Below are positions 7,199-14,422 of a stretch of 24,140 bases of DNA, piece after piece. The notes beneath the pieces are model-generated. The model did no database searches. It was not told the DNA's origin and was given only the letters and a program-made list of their open reading frames with translations. Position 1 is the stretch's first letter; each line of letters starts with the position of its first letter. This DNA comes from RGIG3102 sp964525015 (lineage in GTDB: Bacteria; Bacillota; Clostridia; Oscillospirales; Ruminococcaceae): assembly GCA_964525015.1 (NCBI GenBank), contig CAZGFY010000028.1, positions 1 to 24,140 of the forward strand, written 5' to 3'. Made by a program: the position numbers and the translations under genes.

Positions 7199-9271
7199 TT
7201 ATTCTTCGTCGTATTTTGTAACAATGAATTTTTTTGCATCTTCAATAACTTTTGGCTCTAAATTTGATGGAAGTTGTTCGTATTTTGAGAATTCAAAATC
7301 AAAATAACCTTTACCAGCCGTTAGCGAGCGAATATATGTAGTGAAATCGCTCATTTCGCTCATTGGGCATTCAGCCATAATTTTTTGCATTCCATTTACC
7401 GGCTCAATTCCTAAAACTCTACCACGGCGCTTGTTAACTTCACCCATAACATCACCAGTGTTAGCATCATTCACATAGGCGTTAAGCGTTCCGATTGGCT
7501 CAAGTAGGCAAGGAGATGCTTCAACAAGTCCCTTTTTATAAGCTAAGGTAGCAGCCATTTTAAAAGCCATTTCAGAAGAATCGACAGCGTGGTAGGAGCC
7601 ATCTAGAAGTGTTGCTTTTAAGCCGACAACTGGATAGCCTGCTAATACACCGTATTTAACAGAATTTTGAAGTCCTTTTTCAACTGCTGGGAAGTAGTTT
7701 TTAGGAACAGAGCCACCAAAAACCTTTTCATCAAAAACTAGTTCATCGCTTTCAACTGGTGAAAACTCAATCCAAACGTGGCCGTATTGTCCGTGTCCAC
7801 CTGATTGTTTTTTATGTTTTCCTTCAGCTTTTACAGTTTTCTTAATGGTTTCTCTATATGCAACCCTTGGTGGTGATAGCTGACTATCAACGCCGAACTT
7901 ATCCTTCATTTTAGCTAAAGTAACCTCTAAATGAACTTCACCAAGCCCTTTAATAAGCTGCTGGACAGTTTCTTTATCTTGGTGATAGCTAATTGTTAGA
8001 TCTTCTTCCATAATTCTATGAAGAGCAGAAGAAATTTTAGCCTCATCACCTTTGTTTTTTGGTTTTATAGCCATTTCCATAGTAGGTTTTGGAATATCAA
8101 ATTCTGGATATGTGTAATTATTTTGCGGATCGCATAAAATATCTCCAGTTTTTGCTCCTGAAAGCTTTGTTATAGCGCCGATATCACCAGCTTTTATAAC
8201 TGATGAATCAGTCTGCTTTTTACCACGAATAAATAATAATTTGCCTAGTTTTTCAGGGCTTTGAGTTGTTGTGTTTATAACATTTGAGTCGGATTTTAAA
8301 TTACCACTTAAAACTTTAACAAAGCTAAGTTTTCCAACGAATGGGTCGGCAACTGTTTTAAAAACTAAAGCTGCCACTTGGCTGTTTTCGTTAAAAGGTA
8401 GGGTAACAGTGGTTGAGTTTAGATTTAACTGGGTTCCTTCAATATCTGATGGTGATGGAAGTAAATCATTGATTAAATCTAATAATATATCAGTGCCTTC
8501 AAGCTTTGTGCTTGAGCCACAAACAACTGGAGTTATAGTGCCTTTTAAAACACCATTTCTTAGTCCAGTAATAATTTCTTCTTTAGTGAATTGCTCACCT
8601 GAGAAGTATTTTTCAAATAATCCTTCGTCAGTTTCGGCAATTGCTTCATTTATACTAGTGATAAGCCCGTCTAAACGGTGACCAGTAGCAGGCATTACAA
8701 CCTCTTGAGCCACTCCGTTTTGATAGCTATAAGCTTTAAATTCCATTAGATTTATATAAATAGTGTCGTTTCCTTTAGCAACTGGAACTAAAATCGGACA
8801 AATTTTAGGGCCAAATTGGGTTTTTAAATCTTGGAAAACTTTATAGAAATCTGCATTTTCAGTGTCAACTTTTGAAACATAGAAAATCGAGCTTTTGTTT
8901 TTCTTTTCACTTAATTCATAGGCTTTTTGAGTGCCAACTTCAACGCCATCTTTTGCAGAAACAACGATTAATGCCGTTTCAACAGCGTTAATCCCTTCAT
9001 ACATTCCCAGTTCAAAATCGAATAATCCAGGGGCATCAATTAAATTAACTTTAGTATCTTTGTATTCGTAAGGCACTAAAGATGCGGATAAGGAGCATTT
9101 GCGTGCAATTTCGCCGCTATCAAAATCTGAAACGGTATTTCCGTCTTCTGTTTTTCCTAGCCTGTCAGTGGTTTTTGTTTTAAATAGTAAAGCCTCAACT
9201 AAACCTGTTTTCCCACTGCCTGCATGGCCAGCGACTAAAATGTTTTTTAACTTCAATTGCTTGTAGTCCAT
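7199..9271 (-). CDS. EF-G-like translational GTPase (EF-G2/FusA2 type)
   Basis: 690 residues with the full EF-G domain order. G1 is GHAGSGKT (15-22), G3 is DAPG (79-82) and G4 is SKVD (133-136) instead of NKxD. The switch I block normally written RGITI is replaced by KCSLS (58-62), and the catalytic His after DxPG is Leu83. The domain IV start with QSGGHGQYGHV and the C-terminal EF-G fold are kept. This is the EF-G paralogue group seen beside true EF-G in many bacteria; the translocation factor itself should be elsewhere in the genome. Its role is not settled; some members bind ribosomes. A perfect AAGGAGG lies 9 nt before the ATG. The gene is read towards sod. Confidence 0.9.
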   Translation of the reverse strand: MDYKQLKLKNILVAGHAGSGKTGLVEALLFKTKTTDRLGKTEDGNTVSDFDSGEIARKCSLSASLVPYEYKDTKVNLIDAPGLFDFELGMYEGINAVETALIVVSAKDGVEVGTQKAYELSEKKNKSSIFYVSKVDTENADFYKVFQDLKTQFGPKICPILVPVAKGNDTIYINLMEFKAYSYQNGVAQEVVMPATGHRLDGLITSINEAIAETDEGLFEKYFSGEQFTKEEIITGLRNGVLKGTITPVVCGSSTKLEGTDILLDLINDLLPSPSDIEGTQLNLNSTTVTLPFNENSQVAALVFKTVADPFVGKLSFVKVLSGNLKSDSNVINTTTQSPEKLGKLLFIRGKKQTDSSVIKAGDIGAITKLSGAKTGDILCDPQNNYTYPEFDIPKPTMEMAIKPKNKGDEAKISSALHRIMEEDLTISYHQDKETVQQLIKGLGEVHLEVTLAKMKDKFGVDSQLSPPRVAYRETIKKTVKAEGKHKKQSGGHGQYGHVWIEFSPVESDELVFDEKVFGGSVPKNYFPAVEKGLQNSVKYGVLAGYPVVGLKATLLDGSYHAVDSSEMAFKMAATLAYKKGLVEASPCLLEPIGTLNAYVNDANTGDVMGEVNKRRGRVLGIEPVNGMQKIMAECPMSEMSDFTTYIRSLTAGKGYFDFEFSKYEQLPSNLEPKVIEDAKKFIVTKYDEE

Positions 9272-9327
9272 AATAATGAACCTCCTTTTCGTTTTTTAAA
9301 GATATTAGTATCTTTAGATATAATTAA

Positions 9328-9356
9328 ATTATAACATAGAAATTTATAATTTTAAA
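9328..9356 (-). promoter_or_regulatory. Promoter of the EF-G-like gene with overlapping inverted repeat
   Basis: On the minus strand TTTAAA (9356-9351), 17-bp spacer, TATAAT (9333-9328) preceded by TGT, an extended -10. An inverted repeat AAATTATAA (9326-9334) / TTATAATTT (9344-9352) with a 9-bp spacer covers the -10 and spacer and could be an operator, though it is wholly A+T. Confidence 0.55.
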
Positions 9357-9461
9357 CAAAATAAACAAATTTTATTAACAATTAATGTAAAAAATTAAGC
9401 AAAACTATTGTTTAACTTAACTAAAATATTGTGTGTATTGTGAAAAAATCGTAAATATATA

Positions 9462-9490
9462 ATGACTTAGATTTAATAATATGTTAAAAT
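9462..9490 (+). promoter_or_regulatory. Probable promoter of the hydrolase-CPBP operon
   Basis: ATGACT (9462-9467), 17-bp spacer, TAAAAT (9485-9490) preceded by TGT. The extended -10 offsets the weak -35. A second TATAAT at 9458-9463 has only a 14-bp spacer to TTGTGA and is less likely. The rest of 9357-9541 shows nothing else I can support. Confidence 0.45.
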
Positions 9491-9541
9491 AAAAATAATA
9501 ATGACAGAATAAGGGTATTAAAAAAGAAAGGAAAGATTATT

Positions 9542-10093
9542 ATGAAAAGAGTGCTTGTGGTTGTGGATTATCAAAATGATTTTGTAACAGGAAGTTTAGG
9601 ATTTTTACAAAGTGAAAATATCCAAAATAAGATATATTCGCTTGTTATGAATTCGATTTCAAAAAAAGATTTAATAATTTTTACAAAAGATACTCATGAT
9701 GAAAACTATTTACATACAAGAGAAGGTGAGAATTTGCCTGTTTTGCATTGTGTAAAAGGAACAGATGGACATAAGCTTTTTGGAAAACTTGAAGATTTTG
9801 AAGATACAATTACGCCAAATGTTGTTATACTAGAAAAAGATACGTTTGGAAGTTTTGACTTAATAAATGTTATAGAAAATCAATTTTTAAGCGAGCCTGA
9901 TGTTATTGAGTTTTGCGGTGTTGTCACTAATATTTGTGTGCTATCAAATATAGTTATAGCGATGAATAAATTTAAAAATGCAAAAATAATTCTTCATGAA
10001 AATGCAAGTGCTGCAATAGAAACGGCAAAAGATGGGAATATGCATTATCACGCAATAAAGGTTTTAGAATCTATGGGCGTTGAAATTGTATGA
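9542..10093 (+). CDS. Nicotinamidase-like cysteine hydrolase
   Basis: Isochorismatase-superfamily amidohydrolase, 183 residues, cytoplasmic. The catalytic triad is present: Asp9 in VVDYQNDF, Lys99 in ILEKDTFG, and nucleophile Cys132 in CGVVTNICVLS with the preceding cis-peptide region. Metal-site residues of PncA are also there: Asp50 and His52 in TKDTHDE, and His69 in LHCVKGTDGH. That set is typical of nicotinamidases (nicotinamide to nicotinate, NAD salvage) rather than of isochorismatases, but related hydrolases share it. The RBS AAAGGAAAG precedes the ATG. The stop codon overlaps the start of the next gene by four bases (ATGA), so the two are co-translated. Confidence 0.85.
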   Translation: MKRVLVVVDYQNDFVTGSLGFLQSENIQNKIYSLVMNSISKKDLIIFTKDTHDENYLHTREGENLPVLHCVKGTDGHKLFGKLEDFEDTITPNVVILEKDTFGSFDLINVIENQFLSEPDVIEFCGVVTNICVLSNIVIAMNKFKNAKIILHENASAAIETAKDGNMHYHAIKVLESMGVEIV

Positions 10094-10767
10094 GTAAGGC
10101 TAGAAGAAAAAAGTATTTGTGTGGCACTGTGATTATTGCTTGTATTATAATGGGATTTGTAGATGCAGTTATACAGCCTGAATATGCAATAAAGTCTATT
10201 ATTAAAATTATCACATTTTTGTGCTTTCCAATTATATATTCTTTAAATGATAAACAAATAAATTTAAAATCTCTTTGGATGTCTAAAAAAGATGGGGCAC
10301 TATTAGCAATTGGTTTGGGGATTGGAATTTATGCCTTAATTGTTGGCGGATATTTACTTATAGAAAATATCCTTGATTTTTCAGCAATTACTAAAACTTT
10401 AGAAAATACCGTTGGTGTAGATGCTGAAAATTTTATTTGGGTGGCTTTATATATATCATTTATAAATTCATTGCTTGAAGAGTTTTTCTTTCGTGGATTT
10501 GCATTTTTATCTTTAAGGCGTATGTCTTCAAGAAAATTTGCATACTGCTTTAGCTCATTTATGTTTGCTGTGTATCATATTGCAATGATGGTGGGATGGT
10601 TTGGTATTGAATTAATAGTCATTGCTTTAGTTGGATTATTTATTGGAGGATTAATATTTTGTTTTTTTAATGAAAAAACAGGGAATATTTATATTTCCTG
10701 GCTGATACATATGTTTGCAAACTTCGCAATTAACACTGTTGGATTTATCTTGTTTGGCATTGTTTAG
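10090..10767 (+). CDS. CPBP (CAAX/Abi) intramembrane metalloprotease
   Basis: 225 residues with about six to seven membrane helices. The glutamate-intramembrane protease motifs are complete: EEFFFRG with Glu130, Glu131 and Arg135; FMFAVYH with His163; and HMFAN with His207 and Asn211. Relatives include Rce1-type proteases, bacteriocin-immunity proteins and regulators that cut membrane proteins; the substrate here is unknown. The start overlaps the stop of the nicotinamidase-like gene (ATGA) with no independent ribosome binding site, which implies translational coupling. The pairing gives no obvious shared pathway. A terminator follows about 55 bp downstream. Confidence 0.87.
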   Translation: MSKARRKKYLCGTVIIACIIMGFVDAVIQPEYAIKSIIKIITFLCFPIIYSLNDKQINLKSLWMSKKDGALLAIGLGIGIYALIVGGYLLIENILDFSAITKTLENTVGVDAENFIWVALYISFINSLLEEFFFRGFAFLSLRRMSSRKFAYCFSSFMFAVYHIAMMVGWFGIELIVIALVGLFIGGLIFCFFNEKTGNIYISWLIHMFANFAINTVGFILFGIV

Positions 10768-10820
10768 ATTAAATGGAGTAAAGTGTATATTTCATTAATA
10801 GTTATAAATACAAATATATA

Positions 10821-10867
10821 AAAACAGGATAACTACTTCAATTTTAAATGAAGTGTTATCCTGTTTT
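10821..10867 (+). terminator. Bidirectional terminator between converging operons
   Basis: AAAACAGGATAAC...ACTTCA at 10821-10840 pairs with 10849-10867 with a single bulged T; the loop is A/T only, and T-runs follow on both strands. It closes the hydrolase-CPBP operon and the TauE-peroxiredoxin operon. Confidence 0.88.
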
Positions 10868-10891
10868 TAAGTGTTTTAGCTTTTTAAAATA

Positions 10892-11437
10892 TTAAATTTT
10901 TGCAAGCATTTCATCAATGGTTGGCATATCCATAATGTTTTTTGCATAGTGAGCTTCTAAAACTGTTAAATCAGTATCAACATAAAAGAATGCTGGGAGT
11001 TGCTCTTCGATTCCTTCATAATCGCCGTGAGTAAATCCAGCTTCAGTGGCAGCCATTCCTTTTTCTTTTAATAAAGGGCGAGAATCTCCTAGAAGGCCTT
11101 GCATATCAGCAGCGGCGTTTATTTCAAGAGTTTTATAAATCTCTTGCTTTTCATCGCAGATTAATTCAAATGGAAGAGTTTCGCCATTTAAATCTCTTTT
11201 AACTATCTCTGGATTTGACTGCATAACAACCACAACATTAACATTTTTATCAATAAACTCTTGATACTTTTGTGTTAATAAATGAACATCATAACGGCAA
11301 ACGGTACATCCAATATAACGTAGCACCATAAACATTGTTTTTTTACCATTAACGATTTCTTTGATTCTTAAATCCTTTTCAAATACTGTGTTAACAGTAA
11401 AGTTTGGCATTTTTTCGCCTACTAATAATTTTGACAT
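10892..11437 (-). CDS. Peroxiredoxin-like AhpC/TSA redoxin
   Basis: Thioredoxin-fold peroxidase/redoxin, 181 residues from the chosen start. The redox centre is YIGCTVCRYD with Cys44 and Cys47, a CxxC at the place of the peroxidatic Thr-x-x-Cys of classic peroxiredoxins. It therefore belongs to the AhpC/TSA-like group with a CxxC (the so-called peroxiredoxin-like or redoxin proteins), and either peroxidase or thiol reductase activity is possible. Start choice: an upstream in-frame ATG at 11449 would touch the ribosome binding site GAAAGGAA, leaving no spacing, whereas the ATG at 11437 is about 12 nt away and begins MSKLLVGEKMPNF, as family members do. It is the second gene of an operon, with its RBS about 10 bp past the exporter stop. 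Confidence 0.85.
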   Translation of the reverse strand: MSKLLVGEKMPNFTVNTVFEKDLRIKEIVNGKKTMFMVLRYIGCTVCRYDVHLLTQKYQEFIDKNVNVVVVMQSNPEIVKRDLNGETLPFELICDEKQEIYKTLEINAAADMQGLLGDSRPLLKEKGMAATEAGFTHGDYEGIEEQLPAFFYVDTDLTVLEAHYAKNIMDMPTIDEMLAKI

Positions 11438-11464
11438 AATAATAACCATTCCTTTCTTTGTGTT

Positions 11465-12223
11465 TTAAACCAACACATCATACACTAATTGAATAAATAT
11501 AGCAATTAACACTATGATAAGCATTCTTTTAATAACCTTATCACCGTGTTTAATAGCATAGCCACTTCCAAGATAATTTCCAAGCATTGTTGAAATAGCA
11601 GCAGGGACTGCTAAAGCTAAAACAACTTTACCTGCTATAATAAAGCTAAATGCCGCTGCAAGATTAGAAGAAAGATTTATAATTTTAGCATTGCCACTAG
11701 CAGTTATATAATCAAATCCGATAAAACTCGTGTAGCTAAAAATTATAAAAGTTCCTGTTCCAGGACCAATGAGCCCGTCGTATAGCCCGATAACTACACC
11801 TATAATAGCAGAAATTATATAAAGTTTTGCACCAAAAACCTTTTGAGTGCCAGCATTTGACTTTTTAGAAAATAAAACAAAAAACGCAATAAACGGCATT
11901 AGAAAAATAAAGGCTGTTTTTAGTGTGTTTTGCTCGATAAGAAGAGCAATTTGGCTTCCAAGATAACTGCCTAAAAAACTAAAAATAGCACTGATAATGG
12001 CAGTGTTCCAATTTATTGATTTGTTTTTTATGTATCTATAAGCTGCAATGCTTGTCCCAATACTACTTGAAACCTTATTAGTTCCCATAGCTTGATGAAT
12101 AGGAAGCCCTGTTAATAAAAAAGCAGGGGTTGATAAAAGCCCACCGCCACCTGCAACAGAATCTATAAATCCTGCAAAAAATAATAACGGACAAATAATT
12201 AAAAGCTGATGTAAAAATTCCAT
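11465..12223 (-). CDS. TauE/SafE-family membrane exporter
   Basis: About eight membrane helices in 252 residues. Two half-repeats each carry the family glycine motif: FAGFIDSVAGGGGLLSTP near the N terminus and GLYDGLIGPGTGTF in the second half. TauE/SafE proteins export sulfite, sulfoacetate or other small organic anions; substrate unknown here. Start choice: the ATG at 12223 has GAGG five bases before it, while the in-frame ATG at 12238 (five residues longer) has no Shine-Dalgarno, so the shorter form is preferred. It leads a two-gene operon with the CxxC peroxiredoxin-like protein, which may hint at thiol or sulfur-compound handling. Confidence 0.87.
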   Translation of the reverse strand: MEFLHQLLIICPLLFFAGFIDSVAGGGGLLSTPAFLLTGLPIHQAMGTNKVSSSIGTSIAAYRYIKNKSINWNTAIISAIFSFLGSYLGSQIALLIEQNTLKTAFIFLMPFIAFFVLFSKKSNAGTQKVFGAKLYIISAIIGVVIGLYDGLIGPGTGTFIIFSYTSFIGFDYITASGNAKIINLSSNLAAAFSFIIAGKVVLALAVPAAISTMLGNYLGSGYAIKHGDKVIKRMLIIVLIAIFIQLVYDVLV

Positions 12224-12256
12224 ATATACCTCTATCATATTATTTCTGGTAAATTA

Positions 12257-12285
12257 AGTATAGCAGTATAGCCTCTGCTTTTCAA
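12257..12285 (-). promoter_or_regulatory. Promoter of the TauE-peroxiredoxin operon
   Basis: On the minus strand TTGAAA (12285-12280), 17-bp spacer, TATACT (12262-12257) with extended TGC. A second TATACT (12270-12265) sits 8 bp nearer but at a spacing too short to use this -35. Confidence 0.8.
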
Positions 12286-12294
12286 GTGTGTTTA

Positions 12295-12323
12295 TTGACA
12301 TAATAATAGTAAATTGGTATACT
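12295..12323 (+). promoter_or_regulatory. Consensus promoter of the GT-C/GT2 operon
   Basis: TTGACA (12295-12300), 17-bp spacer, TATACT (12318-12323) preceded by TGG. It is the only recognisable promoter before the three-gene glycosylation operon and lies back to back with the TauE promoter, their -35 boxes separated by 9 bp. The start site should be near 12330. Confidence 0.88.
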
Positions 12324-12353
12324 AAAGTATAAAAATAAATAAAAAGAGGAAGT

Positions 12354-14399
12354 ATGCTAAAGGCTATTTTTTACAAACATAATAAACTAAAAAGTGTATT
12401 AACAATATTGTTTTTAGCTTTTTATATAATAGGATTTTCTTTAAGTGGGGGAAATATTTTAGAACTGGGGCTGTTTTTATTAAGTTGTCTAGTTTTTTTG
12501 TTTTTACCCGGTTTTTTTATTTATAAATTTTTAAATATAGAAAAATATATAAAGAATTTCTCCTTGCCTATAATTTTCACTCTTGGAAGTGGTTTTTTAG
12601 TTTGTTTATACTGCGTTATAATAAGGCTTAATCTTAGTATATTATATATTATTCCAATATTAATGGCTGGAATTTCTGGAGTTATTATATATAAAAACAA
12701 GCAAGAGTATAAAAATTATGATACGAAAAAAGATACATTTCTTTTGTTTTTTTACTCAGGGTTAATAATGGTTTACACTTTTACAAGTGTTTTTAAATAC
12801 GCAAGACCAACAACGGCTGGAGAAATTATTTTAAGTCAGGATTTTTTATGGAATGTTGGGAATGCGAATAGTTTTAGTTTAGGATTTCCACCACAGGATA
12901 TTAGATTTTTTAATGTTAGATTACAGTATCATTATTTTACAGAGCTTTTAACTTCGGCGCTAGGCAGTGTTTGCGGGGTTAGTAATTATAATATAATAGC
13001 ATTTTATTCTCAAAGTGTATTTTTATTAGTTTTAATTTATACATTATTTTTGTTTGGAAAAAAAATATACAACAATAATGATGTAAAATCCAATATTTTA
13101 ACAATTAGTTTGTTTGTGTTCTCCTGCCTTAGTCTGGTTGCAATACTTCCTAATGGGGTCAGCCTTTTTTCAAACACAGTAGTTATTGCCTTACTTACTA
13201 ATATTAATAGTATGGCTAATGCATTAATTTTTGTAATAGTCTTTTCTAGTTTATTTTACAATTTAGAAAGATTATCTTTTAAAGCGAATTTTGGGTATTA
13301 TTTAACGCTTATAGGAAGCTTTATACTGCTTATATTTACAAAATCTCCAATTGCTGCAATACTTGCTATTGCAATATTTGTATCACTATTTGCAAGGTTT
13401 TTACAGCTGAAATTTTCAAATAAGGAAATAATATTTTCTTTATTTATTTCAGGAGTTTTTGCTTTAATATATTTTGTTAATTTTTCTTCAGGCACAAACT
13501 CTTCAACAGGATTTAGTACATTTGTAACTTTAGAGCTTGGACCATTTAAAGAGTTTTTAGCCCCAAGAATTAGCAGTGAAAATTTAGGGGTTTTTCATAT
13601 AGCAACAGTTGCTGTTTTTATAATTGTGCAAACATTTTGCATTGCTCCTTTTACAATGCCGATATTTGTAAAATCTGCATTTAAAAGTTTATTTGAGTTT
13701 AAAAAGCTTAGTTTTTTTAAATTATACACCTATGCAATAGCAGTTGGAGGATTTTTAGCATTTTATCTATCCTATCACGAATCTTTTTCACAAGTTTATT
13801 TTATGTATATAGGATTATTCTTTTTAAATTTAATTGCAATAGATAATTTTGAGTTTGAAAAAATTAATAAAAAGAACATAGTAAATTACTCTCTATTATT
13901 TTTAAGCCTTATAACAACGCTGTTTTTATACACAAACCTTGTTGGCTCTGGCGCAAGACAGTTTTTATTTAATAAAGATATATTAGAAAAATATCCATAT
14001 TATATTGTTATAAAAGATGAAGATGAATTAGCTGGCGAATATCTAAATGAAAATATGCAAAAAGAAGAGCTTTTTGCCACAAATAGAGTTTTTGATGGCA
14101 GGGACTTACTATCAAATGTTTACACTGCGTTTTCAGGCAGACAATGCTTTATGGAAGGCAATAAATACACAATTTCAAATATGGGGCTTTCAGATAAAGT
14201 GGCAGATGAAAGGCTATTATTAAATAGCACTTTATTTAATGAAAATTCTTCAAAGGAAGAAATTTTAGAAATTTGCAAAACTTATAATATAACCCACCTA
14301 CTGTATTCTAATCAAAATGAAGGAAGTTATACTCAACTTGAAAGTTTTAATAAAGTTTTTGATGATGGAACAGTTAAAATTTATCAGATTGATTTTTAA
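12354..14399 (+). CDS. Polytopic membrane protein, probable GT-C glycosyltransferase (copy 1)
   Basis: 681 residues with a dozen or more membrane helices and a soluble C-terminal tail of about 140 residues. After helices at about 15-60 and 70-110 comes an outer loop with SQDFLWNVGN (Asp163) and GFPPQDIR (Asp182), then QYHYF (191-195). An acidic, His/Tyr-rich first outer loop is typical of GT-C enzymes, which use polyprenyl-linked sugars outside the membrane. The C-terminal part has EDELAGEYLNEN, TNRVF and LSNVYTAFSGRQ. I do not recognise a named family with certainty. It is followed after 23 bp by a paralogue with the same layout, and then by a polyprenyl-phosphate GT2. AGAGGA lies close (about 4 nt) to the ATG. 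The GT-C assignment rests on topology, the loop motif and context. Confidence 0.72.
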   Translation: MLKAIFYKHNKLKSVLTILFLAFYIIGFSLSGGNILELGLFLLSCLVFLFLPGFFIYKFLNIEKYIKNFSLPIIFTLGSGFLVCLYCVIIRLNLSILYIIPILMAGISGVIIYKNKQEYKNYDTKKDTFLLFFYSGLIMVYTFTSVFKYARPTTAGEIILSQDFLWNVGNANSFSLGFPPQDIRFFNVRLQYHYFTELLTSALGSVCGVSNYNIIAFYSQSVFLLVLIYTLFLFGKKIYNNNDVKSNILTISLFVFSCLSLVAILPNGVSLFSNTVVIALLTNINSMANALIFVIVFSSLFYNLERLSFKANFGYYLTLIGSFILLIFTKSPIAAILAIAIFVSLFARFLQLKFSNKEIIFSLFISGVFALIYFVNFSSGTNSSTGFSTFVTLELGPFKEFLAPRISSENLGVFHIATVAVFIIVQTFCIAPFTMPIFVKSAFKSLFEFKKLSFFKLYTYAIAVGGFLAFYLSYHESFSQVYFMYIGLFFLNLIAIDNFEFEKINKKNIVNYSLLFLSLITTLFLYTNLVGSGARQFLFNKDILEKYPYYIVIKDEDELAGEYLNENMQKEELFATNRVFDGRDLLSNVYTAFSGRQCFMEGNKYTISNMGLSDKVADERLLLNSTLFNENSSKEEILEICKTYNITHLLYSNQNEGSYTQLESFNKVFDDGTVKIYQIDF

Positions 14400-14422
14400 A
14401 AAATTAAAGGAACACTAGCTGT

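Noticed and set aside
8271..8681. 136-codon plus-strand open frame within the EF-G-like gene
   Set aside because: Antisense to a well-conserved coding region, with no ribosome binding site and no recognisable protein features.
9438..9455. Possible Rex operator beginning TTGTGAA upstream of the nicotinamidase-like gene
   Set aside because: Only the left half-site matches; the right half (TCGTAAA) agrees at three of seven positions with TTCACAA.
11438..11449. Upstream ATG of the peroxiredoxin-like gene (start at 11449)
   Set aside because: The ribosome binding site would touch the start codon; the ATG at 11437 has workable spacing and matches the usual N terminus.
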